Under the pieces are notes generated by a model. It saw nothing but the letters and a program-made list of their open reading frames with translations. It had not been told where the DNA came from and did not search any database. The position numbers were made by a program, and so were the translations under genes. Positions 6,894 through 16,045 of a stretch of 64,000 nt of DNA are shown piece after piece (position 1 is the stretch's first letter; each line of letters opens with the position of its first letter). Source of the DNA: Paenibacillus mesophilus (GTDB taxonomy: Bacteria; Bacillota; Bacilli; Paenibacillales; NBRC-103111); contig NZ_VCRA01000010.1 in the NCBI RefSeq assembly GCF_005938385.1, forward strand, positions 62,001 to 126,000. Reading direction: 5' to 3'.

Positions 6894-9800
6894 TCAAATG
6901 GCTCCGGCCCGGTCGCGGATGGAGCGCTCTCTCTTGTTGTCCGGAATAACAAACGACACGGTCGTGCCTTCGCTCGGCTTGCTGACGATAGACAAGCCTT
7001 GACCGTACAATTGGATCAACCTCCGATTCGTATTGGCGAGCCCGATCCCGCGCTTATCTTCCATCGTTGGGCTGAGCAGTTGCAGGACCTTCTCATGATC
7101 CATCCCGACGCCGTCATCCTTCACTTCAACAAGCGTGAAGCTGCCCCCGCGAGCAATCCGAATGTGCACCGTACCTCCTTCGGGCCGACTAAGGAGGCCG
7201 TGCTTGACCGCGTTTTCGATCAACGGCTGTATCGAGAGCGGAGGAAGCATCAGGCTGATGTCGGATTCAACCTCCCATACGATACACAATCTGTCCTCGA
7301 ACCGTTCCTTCTCGATGTACAAATAAGCTTCGGCAAGCTTCAGTTCATGGGAAAGCTCAACCAGTTCCCCCGTATTCAGAAAATCAAAGCTGATCCGGAG
7401 AAAGGATGCAAACGCATCGCCCAGATTTTGCATCTTCTCGGTGTCGATATCGCCGAGTGCCATAATCGAATTAAGCGTATTGAATAAAAAATGAGGATGA
7501 ATTTGCGCCTGCAGGTAGGCGGCTTCCATGCGTAAACGTTCATTGACGGACTGCTTCAGCATGGTCAACGCTCGGATTCGGTATTTCAGCTCCAGAGCAT
7601 CCACAGGCTTCGTGACGTAGTCGTTCGCTCCCGACGAGAATCCGGTATAGATGTCGGCAGGCTGACTGCGCGCGGTCAGCAGCAAAACCGGAAGCTCCGA
7701 TACCGAGTATTGCTCTCTTACCTTCTGCGTCAACTCGTAGCCGGACATGTGCGGCATCATCACATCGGCAATCAGCAGGTCCCATTGCTGGGAGCCCAGC
7801 AATTCCAGCACCTCGCGGGCCGAATGAACGGTCGTGACGGTATACGGCTCCGTGGAAAGGATCCCGACGAGCACGCTCAGGTTGACGGGATCGTCATCCA
7901 CTGCAAGAATATTCACTTTCCCTTCGTGCAGAAGCGGAGGGAATCGTGCGGACGTCGCCAATTCGCCGATTACGGTGTCCGGGAAAATGAATCCGGCTGG
8001 CCCATCGTCAGGCCCGTCCTTGAATGGGTCGAGATGAAGAGAAGGCTGCGACAATGGAAGCGTTGACTCGCCGGCGAGCGGCAGATTGAAGCTGAATACG
8101 GAACCCTTGCCCGGCTCGGAACGGACGGTCAATGTTCCGCCGTGCAATTGTACCAGCTGCTTGCAGATGCTCAGGCCGAGTCCGATCCCTCTTCCGTCGC
8201 TTACTCCGTAAGCCCCTTGCTCATAAGGGAGAAAGATTCGCGCCTGTGTTTCCTCGTCCATGCCGACCCCGGTGTCGGAAATATGGATGACGGCTTGTCC
8301 GTTCCCGATCTCGGCGGAAACGGTGACCGTCCCTTCTTCCGTGTATTTCAAGGCGTTATGCAGCAAGTTATACAAGATTTGCACAAGCCTTTTCTCGTCG
8401 GCCCACACAGGCGGCATCGATTCCGTAACATCCATGCTCAACCGGAGAGGCTTGCCGTCCGTCATAAATTTGAGCATGGCGATGACGGCCGGAGCGATCG
8501 ATTGAATCTTCAAGGACTCTTGCTGCAATACGATGCGGTGCTCCTGAAGCCGCGCCACATCGAGAAGATCGCCGAGCATGTGCGACATGCGACGGCTGAT
8601 CGTGATAAGCAGCTCCATCTCTTTCAGGCTGCTCTCGTGAAGCTTCACCTTTTCTTTGGCGACGACGGTCTCGGCGATATTCATAATGCCGTGCAGCGGC
8701 GTCCGCAGCTCGTGAGACGTATTGGCGAGAAATTGGTCTTTCCGTTTGTCGGCCATTCGCAGCTGATCGTTCAGCTTGGCGTTTTCTCTCGCATTGCGGA
8801 AATATTTCTTGAACCAGTAAGTGGAGAACCCGGTTATGGCCGTAATGATATCGAACGGATAGTATACGGTCGTAACTTCTTTGGCGGACTCCACTATGCT
8901 CCACGACAAATTGGATATGATGCCGGCCGCGGTCAGCAGCAAGAAGACGACGTCTTTGTCGGCCTGCTTCTTGAAAATCATCGTCCCTACAATATAAATA
9001 AACCAGGCGAACGCGAATAAATAAAAGGCAATAAATACTTTTAAATCGATGATTCCGTTTGCCCATGAAGCGGGTATGGCCATCAGGAATCCCGTAAGGG
9101 AAACGAGCGCCGCGGTATAGGCCCGAAGCCAAACGTTCGGTGAAGGAGCCGAAGCGAATCTTCTAAAAATAAGAAGAATAAAATAGTTTTGCCACAGCAG
9201 GAAGATCAGTCTGAGCTTGATCGCCCACGTATAATTGATCGGCAGCCATAACAAGAGCACGTTATCGTGACCGATCAGAACCGCTATCCCGACCGACAGT
9301 GTTAACAAACCCATAATGAACAAGGTCCGTTCTTGCCGATTGAAAACGTATAGAATGAAACCGTACAAACCGTGAAGCAGTAAAATGATAAACGTAACGA
9401 GTTGAAATCCGATCGAATACCAGCGCACGTGGTCAATCGCAGCCTGAGAGCCGAAACGTAAAGAACGCGTCACCCCGCCGTTAAAAGGCTCGTCGAAGTT
9501 GGCTGTACGAATAAGCAATTCGATCTCCGTCGCCCCTTCTACCGAGTAGGAGGATGTGTAAGAGACATTACTGGGCGTGTATTCATTCGCGTTCGCGGCG
9601 GGTTTGCCGACAACGCTCGTGAAAACCCCGTTTAGTTCTACCTCCGATGCAGCTTGAATTCCTTGAAACCAGAATGCGACAGGCTGCTTCAGCGGATCGA
9701 TCAGAATGCGCAGCCGGTACGTCCCGTACCCGTACGAGGAGTCGGAATCTTGATTCAGCACGCTTCCCCAGTCTCCCGGCACCTGAATATGGCGGAACCG

Positions 9801-10136
9801 GTTTTCCTTCGACGGTATGTCTTGGCTGGTTAACAATTGTTCAGGGTAAAACCGCCACTCGCCGTCCATAAAGAAGGTGGGGGATTTCTCCAAATCCAAA
9901 CCGCGCAGGTCGAGTACGCCACCGACAGCACGAGGGTGGTTCCATGTAGGAAAAGCTTCGGACCATGCCAAACGCAGGCCGAATAGAACGCCTAGAAATA
10001 CGATCATTAAGACTGCATATGTAGAGGAGGTTTTAGTCAATATTCGCATCATGCGAACGAATTCGACATAAATTGCGCGAATTCCTTTATTTGGGTACCA
10101 TCCGCTCGAGTTACAAAAAAAGACCGAATAAGCCAT
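6894..10136 (-). CDS. Hybrid sensor kinase with 7TM sensor, two kinase cores and a receiver
   Basis: A 1080-aa membrane protein. Order seen: signal-anchor segment (about 40-58), extracellular jelly-roll sensor of the 7TMR-DISM type (about 70-225), seven membrane helices (about 240-440), HisKA with H475 (SHELRTP), HATPase (N box LLHNALKYT near 594, G boxes near 622 and 649), receiver with D791 (LLIADVMMP) and K843, then a LytS-type kinase (QIHPHFLFNTLNS, H880/H882) with its own ATPase (PLIENAVKHG near 972). It therefore joins two different histidine-kinase classes with one receiver. The start is unresolved: ATG 10136 and ATG 10052 both lack a good ribosome site. No partner DNA-binding regulator is adjacent. 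Ligand unknown. Confidence 0.85.
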   Translation of the reverse strand: MAYSVFFCNSSGWYPNKGIRAIYVEFVRMMRILTKTSSTYAVLMIVFLGVLFGLRLAWSEAFPTWNHPRAVGGVLDLRGLDLEKSPTFFMDGEWRFYPEQLLTSQDIPSKENRFRHIQVPGDWGSVLNQDSDSSYGYGTYRLRILIDPLKQPVAFWFQGIQAASEVELNGVFTSVVGKPAANANEYTPSNVSYTSSYSVEGATEIELLIRTANFDEPFNGGVTRSLRFGSQAAIDHVRWYSIGFQLVTFIILLLHGLYGFILYVFNRQERTLFIMGLLTLSVGIAVLIGHDNVLLLWLPINYTWAIKLRLIFLLWQNYFILLIFRRFASAPSPNVWLRAYTAALVSLTGFLMAIPASWANGIIDLKVFIAFYLFAFAWFIYIVGTMIFKKQADKDVVFLLLTAAGIISNLSWSIVESAKEVTTVYYPFDIITAITGFSTYWFKKYFRNARENAKLNDQLRMADKRKDQFLANTSHELRTPLHGIMNIAETVVAKEKVKLHESSLKEMELLITISRRMSHMLGDLLDVARLQEHRIVLQQESLKIQSIAPAVIAMLKFMTDGKPLRLSMDVTESMPPVWADEKRLVQILYNLLHNALKYTEEGTVTVSAEIGNGQAVIHISDTGVGMDEETQARIFLPYEQGAYGVSDGRGIGLGLSICKQLVQLHGGTLTVRSEPGKGSVFSFNLPLAGESTLPLSQPSLHLDPFKDGPDDGPAGFIFPDTVIGELATSARFPPLLHEGKVNILAVDDDPVNLSVLVGILSTEPYTVTTVHSAREVLELLGSQQWDLLIADVMMPHMSGYELTQKVREQYSVSELPVLLLTARSQPADIYTGFSSGANDYVTKPVDALELKYRIRALTMLKQSVNERLRMEAAYLQAQIHPHFLFNTLNSIMALGDIDTEKMQNLGDAFASFLRISFDFLNTGELVELSHELKLAEAYLYIEKERFEDRLCIVWEVESDISLMLPPLSIQPLIENAVKHGLLSRPEGGTVHIRIARGGSFTLVEVKDDGVGMDHEKVLQLLSPTMEDKRGIGLANTNRRLIQLYGQGLSIVSKPSEGTTVSFVIPDNKRERSIRDRAGAI

Positions 10137-10161
10137 GTCGGCAAATTCGATCCCTATCTTC

Positions 10162-10572
10162 TTAACGAACCGCTGTTGGAGCCAACCAATCGAATGCGGG
10201 GATATTTCTTAATAGTCCGAATGCAAGGGTTGAGGTAAGCATTACAGCCATCATCACAGCACTTGTACGACGCATTTGTTTCTTATTGGCCATCGTATAA
10301 GCGATATACAAAGGAAGAAGGCATATCATCCAAGGGTTGTATCTAAACGCTTGATAAAAATCCAAGTTCAGTAAAGAAAGAGCGGTCCTCGTAATTCCGC
10401 ATCCCGGACAGTAGAACCCTGTCAACTCGTGAAATATGCAGGGAACCCCAATGCCGGTTGCAGGTAACCATACTTTTATGTACGATACCCCTCCGGCGGC
10501 AAGCAAGAGCCCCCCGGCGAGTTTACGGTTCTTCATCCAATTCGGCGTAACCTTATACAAGTTTATTGACAT
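10162..10572 (-). CDS. DUF2752 membrane protein
   Basis: A small membrane protein with the DUF2752 signature: CIFHELTGFYCPGCGITRTALSLLNLDFYQAFRYNPW, whose C-P-G-C-G-x-T-R core is the family hallmark. Two to three further hydrophobic segments follow. Function of the family is not established. It overlaps or abuts the end of the DUF4234 gene, so the two are probably co-translated. The start is uncertain: ATG at 10572 gives a short overlap, ATG at 10536 gives none, and neither has a strong ribosome site. DUF2752 genes often occur with small TM2/DUF4234-like genes, as here. Confidence 0.75.
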   Translation of the reverse strand: MSINLYKVTPNWMKNRKLAGGLLLAAGGVSYIKVWLPATGIGVPCIFHELTGFYCPGCGITRTALSLLNLDFYQAFRYNPWMICLLPLYIAYTMANKKQMRRTSAVMMAVMLTSTLAFGLLRNIPAFDWLAPTAVR

Positions 10573-10891
10573 CCGACTGTGCCAAAGCATACGCCACGAT
10601 TCCCAAACCGAAGAAGGTAAGGACCAGGTAAAGAACCGAATTATCAGAGACCATCAAGCCTCGTTGGTGTTGGGCAGCTCCGACCTGTTTACCTATCTGA
10701 TAAGACCAGACGTAGCTCCAAATGCCACAAGTGATTAAAGACAGAAGGAAATGCTTTCCTCCGGTAAACGTGTGGTCTCCACTCAGTCGGCCGACTTCAT
10801 TGGTCAACACAATAAACCAGTAGATCCCGTAAATACCGCATGTGATTAATGTTAAAACGACTGCCATCCCGACACTTCTTTGAGTAATCAT
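10553..10891 (-). CDS. DUF4234-type small membrane protein
   Basis: A 112-aa protein with three hydrophobic segments. LITCGIYGIYWF and LITCGIWSYVWSYQIGKQV are internal near-repeats typical of DUF4234. A C-terminal helix follows (LYLVLTFFGLGIVAYALAQSDVN). The ATG at 10891 follows AGGAT; the longer reading to 10951 has no ribosome site. It is upstream of and overlapping DUF2752 on the same strand. Function unknown; a membrane-stress or envelope role is often proposed for such pairs but is not shown here. Confidence 0.75.
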   Translation of the reverse strand: MITQRSVGMAVVLTLITCGIYGIYWFIVLTNEVGRLSGDHTFTGGKHFLLSLITCGIWSYVWSYQIGKQVGAAQHQRGLMVSDNSVLYLVLTFFGLGIVAYALAQSDVNKLV

Positions 10892-10981
10892 TACACACCA
10901 TCCTGATGTTATAAATTTCGAAATAAATTGGCAAAAAACGACAAGAATCATTATATAAAACTATGAATGCGAGTACAAGAC

Positions 10982-11021
10982 AAAAAATGACCGGACAGAG
11001 GGGATCTGTTCGGTCATTTTT
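10982..11021 (-). terminator. Rho-independent terminator after the chemoreceptor gene
   Basis: A long stem AAAATGACCGGACAG / CTGTTCGGTCATTTT, with loop AGGGGAT, lies 37 bp past the stop of the minus-strand chemoreceptor. A/T runs on both sides let it act in either direction. Confidence 0.8.
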
Positions 11022-11057
11022 GAATGTGCGCCGAGCAATAGGCAAGGAGGAAGCCGA

Positions 11058-12524
11058 TCAACGTTCGGTCATTTTGTTCAGATCGGTGGCAAGCCCGTCC
11101 AGCTGCAGGAAGCTTTCCTTGATTCCGTTGATACGGGAATCCTGCATGGTCATGCTGGCCGACATCTCTTCGATAGCGGCCATATTCTCTTGCGTTGCCG
11201 CCGCTATAGTAGAGATTTCATCGGCTATTTTCATATATTGGCTGTACATATCGTCGGCGGACTGTTGAACCTGGGCGGACTGTTGTTCCACTTTCATCGA
11301 ATCGGCCGAGAGCGAACGAATGACTTCCGCGACTTGCTTCGTGGCCTGCAGGCTTTCGACGATCGTCTGCTGTCCGATTATGACCTGGCTCGCAGCGTCG
11401 TCCGTCTTCACGCGAATGTTTTCCAAAATTGCACCGATTTGCTCGGTCGATTGCCGGGAGCTCTCGGCCAGCTTCCGAATTTCTTGGGATACGACTGCAA
11501 AACCTTTGCCGTGCTCGCCCGCCCGGGCGGCTTCGATGGCGGCATTGAGCGCCAGCAGGTTCGTTTGAGCGGAAATATGGTGGATAGTCGCTACAATATC
11601 GCCAATCTGCTTGTTCTGTTCGTTTAATTGTTTCATCAGTGCGGCGGAGCTATCGATCGTTTCGCGGACGTGGGCAATCTGCTTCATCAGCAGGTCGGCT
11701 TCTTCGCTGCCGCTCTTCGTCAGCTTCACGGAGCTCTCCGACAATACTCTCATCTCCGTCGAGCCGGCGGCAAGCGTTGCGGCCTCCCGCTCTATCGCAC
11801 GAATGGATTCGCTGATGTCGGATATGCTCGAGGTCTGCGTCTCCATGCTGGAAGTCACCTCCGAGAAGGAGGAGGTTACCTCCAGCGAGATGGAGCTCGT
11901 CGAAGTCACGTTATGCTTCAGATTCGAGCTGAAATCGTTCAGAACGTGAAGGGAGGAGGAGATTTGATCGACGATCGCTTGCGCCCGGTTTTTCTCGGCT
12001 ATCGCGCTCTCCCTTTGAACGGCCGCTTCCGTCTGCAGACGCTCGCTGAACTTCGTGGATGCCAGAAGCGGACCCGCCACCATCGCCAAATACATCATAA
12101 TCGTAAAAGGAGAATTGTCGCCGAACATCGGTTCTCTATAAGGGCTCATGAACAAGTATATCGTCAAGCCGGTGCCCAAGATGGCCGAGAAGGCGAGTGC
12201 CCGGAAGTTGCTGTACAGCGTCATGATTCCCAAGTTCACGAAGATGAGGAAGTAAGTTGTAATAACAGGCCCGGTCATAATCAAGAGCAGCGTCAGAACG
12301 GTAATGATCACAGGAATGAAATACATGACATACTCTGCCAGCCAACGCTTGTAGGTCATGATCGTCGCCGTACCGCAAGTGATGAACCCCACAATAGCCA
12401 AGACGATGATGGAGTTGGAGGAGGCGCCGGTCAACAGGTCGACTGCGATGCCTAAGACCAGCATCCCCCATATAATGTTGACGAGCAGTTTATTTCTTCT
12501 GTGCAATGTGTCAGAAAGTGCCAC
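11058..12524 (-). CDS. Methyl-accepting chemotaxis protein with polytopic N-terminal membrane domain
   Basis: The protein (488 aa) starts with about five to six closely packed membrane helices (residues 10-170) instead of an extracellular ligand domain. A long coiled-coil signalling domain follows, with the hairpin tip NLLALNAAIEAARAGEHGKGFAVVSQEIRKLAE. It would sense a membrane or internal cue and control CheA. The start is taken as GTG 12524 because GGAGAGG sits 9 nt before it; the longer reading from ATG 12572 or 12542 has no ribosome site. No che or flagellar gene is nearby. Confidence 0.9.
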   Translation of the reverse strand: MALSDTLHRRNKLLVNIIWGMLVLGIAVDLLTGASSNSIIVLAIVGFITCGTATIMTYKRWLAEYVMYFIPVIITVLTLLLIMTGPVITTYFLIFVNLGIMTLYSNFRALAFSAILGTGLTIYLFMSPYREPMFGDNSPFTIMMYLAMVAGPLLASTKFSERLQTEAAVQRESAIAEKNRAQAIVDQISSSLHVLNDFSSNLKHNVTSTSSISLEVTSSFSEVTSSMETQTSSISDISESIRAIEREAATLAAGSTEMRVLSESSVKLTKSGSEEADLLMKQIAHVRETIDSSAALMKQLNEQNKQIGDIVATIHHISAQTNLLALNAAIEAARAGEHGKGFAVVSQEIRKLAESSRQSTEQIGAILENIRVKTDDAASQVIIGQQTIVESLQATKQVAEVIRSLSADSMKVEQQSAQVQQSADDMYSQYMKIADEISTIAAATQENMAAIEEMSASMTMQDSRINGIKESFLQLDGLATDLNKMTER

Positions 12525-12601
12525 GAATATCAACCTCTCCATGATATGTTGTTTCTGATACAACACTACCATGATTTACCTGCGTCATCAATTGGAGCAG
12601 A

Positions 12602-13354
12602 TCAAGAACCGCTATGAACTTCGGACTCCGTATAGTAGAGTGCATTGAATATGAAAAAAAGGACGAACGCAATTCCATTAGGATACACTGCGTGAATAAC
12701 GACTTGATCCACATTCGATTTAATCATATCAAGCAAATGTACGATCGTAGAGCCGAAAGGGAGATAGCTTACAATAGCGACACGTTCCGAAACATGATCC
12801 TCGACGCCCTGGATTGCCATCATATTCGCGAGGATGGCGATAATGCCGAGTACGACCGGAGGGATAAAGCTCTTGCCCACGATTCCGGCTGTCATCGTAA
12901 GCGGGATTAGCAGCGCGTGCAGTGCAAACATCCATAAATAAGCGGAGGTATAGGTCCGCAGCAGTTCTCCCGGAATCGGCTGATCGCCGAGCAAGCTTCC
13001 CGCCAACCAGATCATGACATAATTCAGAGCGAATATAATGACAGATAAAAGTAAAATGACGATCATCTTGGCAAGTAAAATCGTAACACGGCGATGAGGA
13101 TAGACGAAAAGCTGGTTGATCGTATTATCGCTGTATTCCCGGACGACCACAAATCCTGCCAGCATCGATAACAGCATCGGCCCGATCATCACGTTGAGAA
13201 ATAAAAGGTTGTTGATATAAAGCTCCGTCCAGTTCATCGAACCCAGTTCACCGAACGTGGTGATCAGCGCGGGCAGCACGGCGCCGATGATCGCGAGCCA
13301 GACGATGTTCGACCGTTTCAATTTCAACAACTCGGTATACAGCACATTAAGCAC
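12602..13354 (-). CDS. ABC-2 type permease, Bcr-like exporter
   Basis: About 250 aa with six membrane helices, in ABC-2/BcrB-like style: LKRSNIVWLAIIGAVLPAL at the start, then GFVVVREYSDNTINQLFVYPHRR, the typical motif preceding the second helix. It partners the ATPase gene just upstream, whose stop overlaps this gene's start region. The GTG at 13354 is chosen because GGGGGGTGG ends six bases before it. The pair probably exports a peptide antibiotic or protects against cell-wall-active drugs such as bacitracin (inferred from family and two-component context). Confidence 0.85.
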   Translation of the reverse strand: MLNVLYTELLKLKRSNIVWLAIIGAVLPALITTFGELGSMNWTELYINNLLFLNVMIGPMLLSMLAGFVVVREYSDNTINQLFVYPHRRVTILLAKMIVILLLSVIIFALNYVMIWLAGSLLGDQPIPGELLRTYTSAYLWMFALHALLIPLTMTAGIVGKSFIPPVVLGIIAILANMMAIQGVEDHVSERVAIVSYLPFGSTIVHLLDMIKSNVDQVVIHAVYPNGIAFVLFFIFNALYYTESEVHSGS

Positions 13355-14273
13355 TACGACCACCCCCCGTCAGGCTGAGGAAATAATCTTCCAACGTTTC
13401 GCGCAGCATCGTAATTTCCGCTACGTCTACGCCGTTCCCGACCAGCGTCCGATTGATCGCAGCCGATTCCGACAACTGTTCGAACACCCTGACGATGCCC
13501 GGCTCGGGAACCGAGTAATCGCGGATGCCCAGCTTCTGCTCCAGCAGCATGACGGCATGGCGGTCGTTGCTTACCTTGAATTCCATGCAGTGTCTGTTTT
13601 TCATCTGCAGAACTTCTTGTTCGATTTCCTCTACTAATGTTCCGTTATGGATAATGCCGAGTATCGTTGCCATCTGCTGGACCTCGCTTAGGATGTGACT
13701 CGATACCAGAACGGCAATATTGCGCTTCGATGCCAGATCCATAATCAAATTGCGAACTTCCTTGATTCCGGCCGGGTCCAGCCCGTTCGTCGGCTCATCA
13801 AGAATAAGCAGCTCCGGGTGATGCAGCAGGGCACGGGCTATGCCGAGACGCTGCTTCATCCCGAGTGAGAAGCTTTTCACCCTCTTGTTGCGGACTTCCA
13901 GCAAGCCGGCCTGCTCTAACGATTGTTCGATGCTTTCTTTATTGCCCATGCCCATCATTCGACGGTGAATGTCCAAGTTCTCGGCGGCAGTCAGATTCGG
14001 ATAGAAGCCCGGGATTTCAATCATCGAACCGATGCGTTCAAACGGCGCTCTGCGCCTCGGCTCCAGCTTCTGCCCGAACAGCTCGATTTGGCCGGATGTA
14101 GGTTGTATGAGTCCCATAATCATGCGGATCGTCGTCGTTTTGCCGGCCCCGTTCTGACCGAGAAAACCGTAAATTTCTCCCCGCTTCACCGAGATGTTAA
14201 TCCCTTCGACCGCCGTACGATCTTTATACTTTTTCGTAAGGCCGTTTGTCCTCAATACGTACTCCACTTGCAT
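13347..14273 (-). CDS. ABC transporter ATP-binding protein, BcrA-like
   Basis: A 308-aa ATPase with Walker A GQNGAGKTTT, signature SLGMKQRLGIARAL, Walker B LLILDEPTNGLDP and switch histidine SSHILSEV. A C-terminal domain of about 90 residues is typical of bacitracin/lantibiotic-resistance ATPases. AGGAGG precedes the ATG. It forms a transcription unit with the permease at 12602 and lies directly downstream of a response regulator-kinase pair. The 114-bp gap to the kinase contains a separate predicted promoter. Confidence 0.92.
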   Translation of the reverse strand: MQVEYVLRTNGLTKKYKDRTAVEGINISVKRGEIYGFLGQNGAGKTTTIRMIMGLIQPTSGQIELFGQKLEPRRRAPFERIGSMIEIPGFYPNLTAAENLDIHRRMMGMGNKESIEQSLEQAGLLEVRNKRVKSFSLGMKQRLGIARALLHHPELLILDEPTNGLDPAGIKEVRNLIMDLASKRNIAVLVSSHILSEVQQMATILGIIHNGTLVEEIEQEVLQMKNRHCMEFKVSNDRHAVMLLEQKLGIRDYSVPEPGIVRVFEQLSESAAINRTLVGNGVDVAEITMLRETLEDYFLSLTGGGRSA

Positions 14274-14337
14274 TCAACCTCCTGGACGTTTTTGCCAAGC
14301 AAAACGGCTTCGTAAGCATTCGCTTTGGTTGAATGTT

Positions 14338-14382
14338 ATTATACAAAATAGGCTTTACATCCCATTTAACCGTTTCTTACAT
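14338..14382 (-). promoter_or_regulatory. Predicted inducible promoter of the ABC exporter with regulator direct repeats
   Basis: Read on the minus strand, TATAAT lies at 14343-14338. There is no -35 box; instead two direct repeats ATGTAAG (14382-14376) and ATGTAAA (14360-14354) lie 22 bp apart, two helical turns, the second next to the -35 position. This is the usual architecture for activation by an OmpR-type response regulator such as the one encoded at 15305. Confidence 0.45.
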
Positions 14383-14387
14383 TTTTC

Positions 14388-15308
14388 TTAAGTCGCCTTG
14401 GGCAAACAAAACGAAAAGCTTGTCTTCACATGAGGGATGCTTGCAACATGAATTTCGCCTTGCTGTTTCTCGACTAATTTTTTGACTATCGTCAGCCCTA
14501 GTCCGTTCCCTTGCTGGACAGCGTTTCTGGATGCTTTTCCCGTATACAGACGCTCGAAAATATGGGGCAAATCGGTCTCCGAAATTCCCCTGCCCCGGTC
14601 CCATACCTCTATCCAGACGCGTTCATGCTCTTCCCGGACTAGAATGCCGATCGTTCCGCCTTCCGCTCCGTAACGAATGGAATTGGACAGCAAATTGTTC
14701 ATGATTCGTTCCAGACTTTGTCCGTTTCCCCATGCGTAAACAGGGCTTTCCGGGAACTGCAGTTTCGGAGTGAGCCGGGCGTGCTGAATCGGATGGTAGA
14801 AGGAGAGTACCGCCTCCTGCACTTTGTCGATCACATTGATTTTCTCCGTGTTCAGCGGGCTGTCGTCCGCTTCCAGCTTGGACAGCTCGAAGAAGTCCCG
14901 GATCAGCGTCTCCAGCTTGTTCCCCTTGGAGGAGATGACTTCGAGGTAATGCTGCCGCACAGCTTCCGTCAGGGTGGCATCTTTCTGCAAAACTTCCACA
15001 TAGCCGAGTATCGCTGTCAGCGGCGTTCGTAAATCGTGGGATAGATGGGCAATCATTTTTTTACGTTCGCTTTCCAGCAGGTTGATCTTCTCCGTGCCGC
15101 GCTGGAAGTCGTCTATGAGCCGGTTCATACTGCCGCCGAGCTCGTTCAACGATTTCTCCAAGGTGGGGGTGCGAACTCTTTGGTTGATGTTGCCTAGCCG
15201 TATCTCTTCAATACGGGCGGTAATTAGCATCAGCTGCCGCTTGAGCTGCCAGTGCCGGATGACAAGCAAGCTGCAAGCGGCAAGCAAAATGGCGATAAGG
15301 TAGTTCAA
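14388..15308 (-). CDS. Sensor histidine kinase of a Bcr/Bce-type two-component system
   Basis: 306 aa, starting at a TTG (15308) with GGGGAGG 7 nt upstream; the start overlaps the regulator stop by 4 bp. One membrane helix (3-19), a HAMP-like linker, HisKA with H91 (AHLSHDLRTPLTAIL), and HATPase with N box (MNNLLSNSIRYG) and G boxes (WDRGRGI, GNGLGLTIVKKL). It lacks an extracellular sensor domain, as do kinases that take their signal from a neighbouring transporter. The ABC exporter downstream is therefore the likely partner and target. Confidence 0.9.
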   Translation of the reverse strand: MNYLIAILLAACSLLVIRHWQLKRQLMLITARIEEIRLGNINQRVRTPTLEKSLNELGGSMNRLIDDFQRGTEKINLLESERKKMIAHLSHDLRTPLTAILGYVEVLQKDATLTEAVRQHYLEVISSKGNKLETLIRDFFELSKLEADDSPLNTEKINVIDKVQEAVLSFYHPIQHARLTPKLQFPESPVYAWGNGQSLERIMNNLLSNSIRYGAEGGTIGILVREEHERVWIEVWDRGRGISETDLPHIFERLYTGKASRNAVQQGNGLGLTIVKKLVEKQQGEIHVASIPHVKTSFSFCLPKAT

Positions 15309-16009
15309 TTCGCAGCCTCCCCGAGCTTGTACCCGATTCCCCACACCGTCTGAATATATTCCGGCTGGGACGGGTCCGGCTCAATTTTCGTGCGGAGACG
15401 GCGGATGTGGACCATGACGGTATTCTCATCCGATATACAATCTTCTTTCCAGACGGCTTGGAAAATTTGCGACTTCGTGAAGACGCGGGTAGGATTCGAA
15501 AGAAACAGCTTTAATATGTCAAACTCTTTGGCGGTCAGCGTTTGTTTGCCGGTTCCGGTAGTGACTTCATAGGTATGCAGATTGATCGCCAGCTCGCCGT
15601 GGGCCAGTACGGAGGCAGGGTTATCTTTCGGATTGTTGTTGAAGTACATATATCGGCGAAGCAAAGCTTTCACCCTCGCGGATAGCTCACCAATCCCGAA
15701 AGGCTTGGCAACATAATCGTCCGCTCCGAGCCCGAGTCCGATAATTTTGTCCACTTCTTCTCCTTTCGCCGACAAGATCAGTACGGGAACGCTTTGGGTT
15801 TCCCGCAAGCGGCGGAGCACCTCATAACCGTCGATCCCGGGGATCATCAGATCCAGAACGAGGAGTTGGAAGCTGGTTTGAGCGATTAGGCCAAGCGCTT
15901 CTTCTCCGTTGTAAGCGGATGACGTCTCATAGCCTTCCTTTTGCAGACAGGCGGTCAGCAAATCGTGAATGTCCCGGTCGTCTTCGACAATGAGAATTTT
16001 GGAACGCAT
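15305..16009 (-). CDS. Response regulator, OmpR family
   Basis: 234 aa from the ATG at 16009: receiver with phospho-acceptor D53 (LLVLDLMIPG) and K102 region (YVAKPFGIGEL), then a winged-helix domain ending TVWGIGYKLGE. GGTGGGG precedes the ATG; a GTG three codons earlier lies too close to it. The stop overlaps the kinase start (TTGA), so the two are translationally coupled. Direct repeats upstream of the ABC genes fit as its binding site. The MarR gene ends 36 bp upstream on the same strand and may be co-transcribed. Confidence 0.93.
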   Translation of the reverse strand: MRSKILIVEDDRDIHDLLTACLQKEGYETSSAYNGEEALGLIAQTSFQLLVLDLMIPGIDGYEVLRRLRETQSVPVLILSAKGEEVDKIIGLGLGADDYVAKPFGIGELSARVKALLRRYMYFNNNPKDNPASVLAHGELAINLHTYEVTTGTGKQTLTAKEFDILKLFLSNPTRVFTKSQIFQAVWKEDCISDENTVMVHIRRLRTKIEPDPSQPEYIQTVWGIGYKLGEAAN

Positions 16010-16045
16010 AAGGTTCACCCCACCATGTTTCGGATAAAGTCATCT

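Noticed and set aside
8142..9020. 292-residue open frame opposite the hybrid kinase
   Set aside because: Antisense to conserved kinase motifs, with no start signal of its own.
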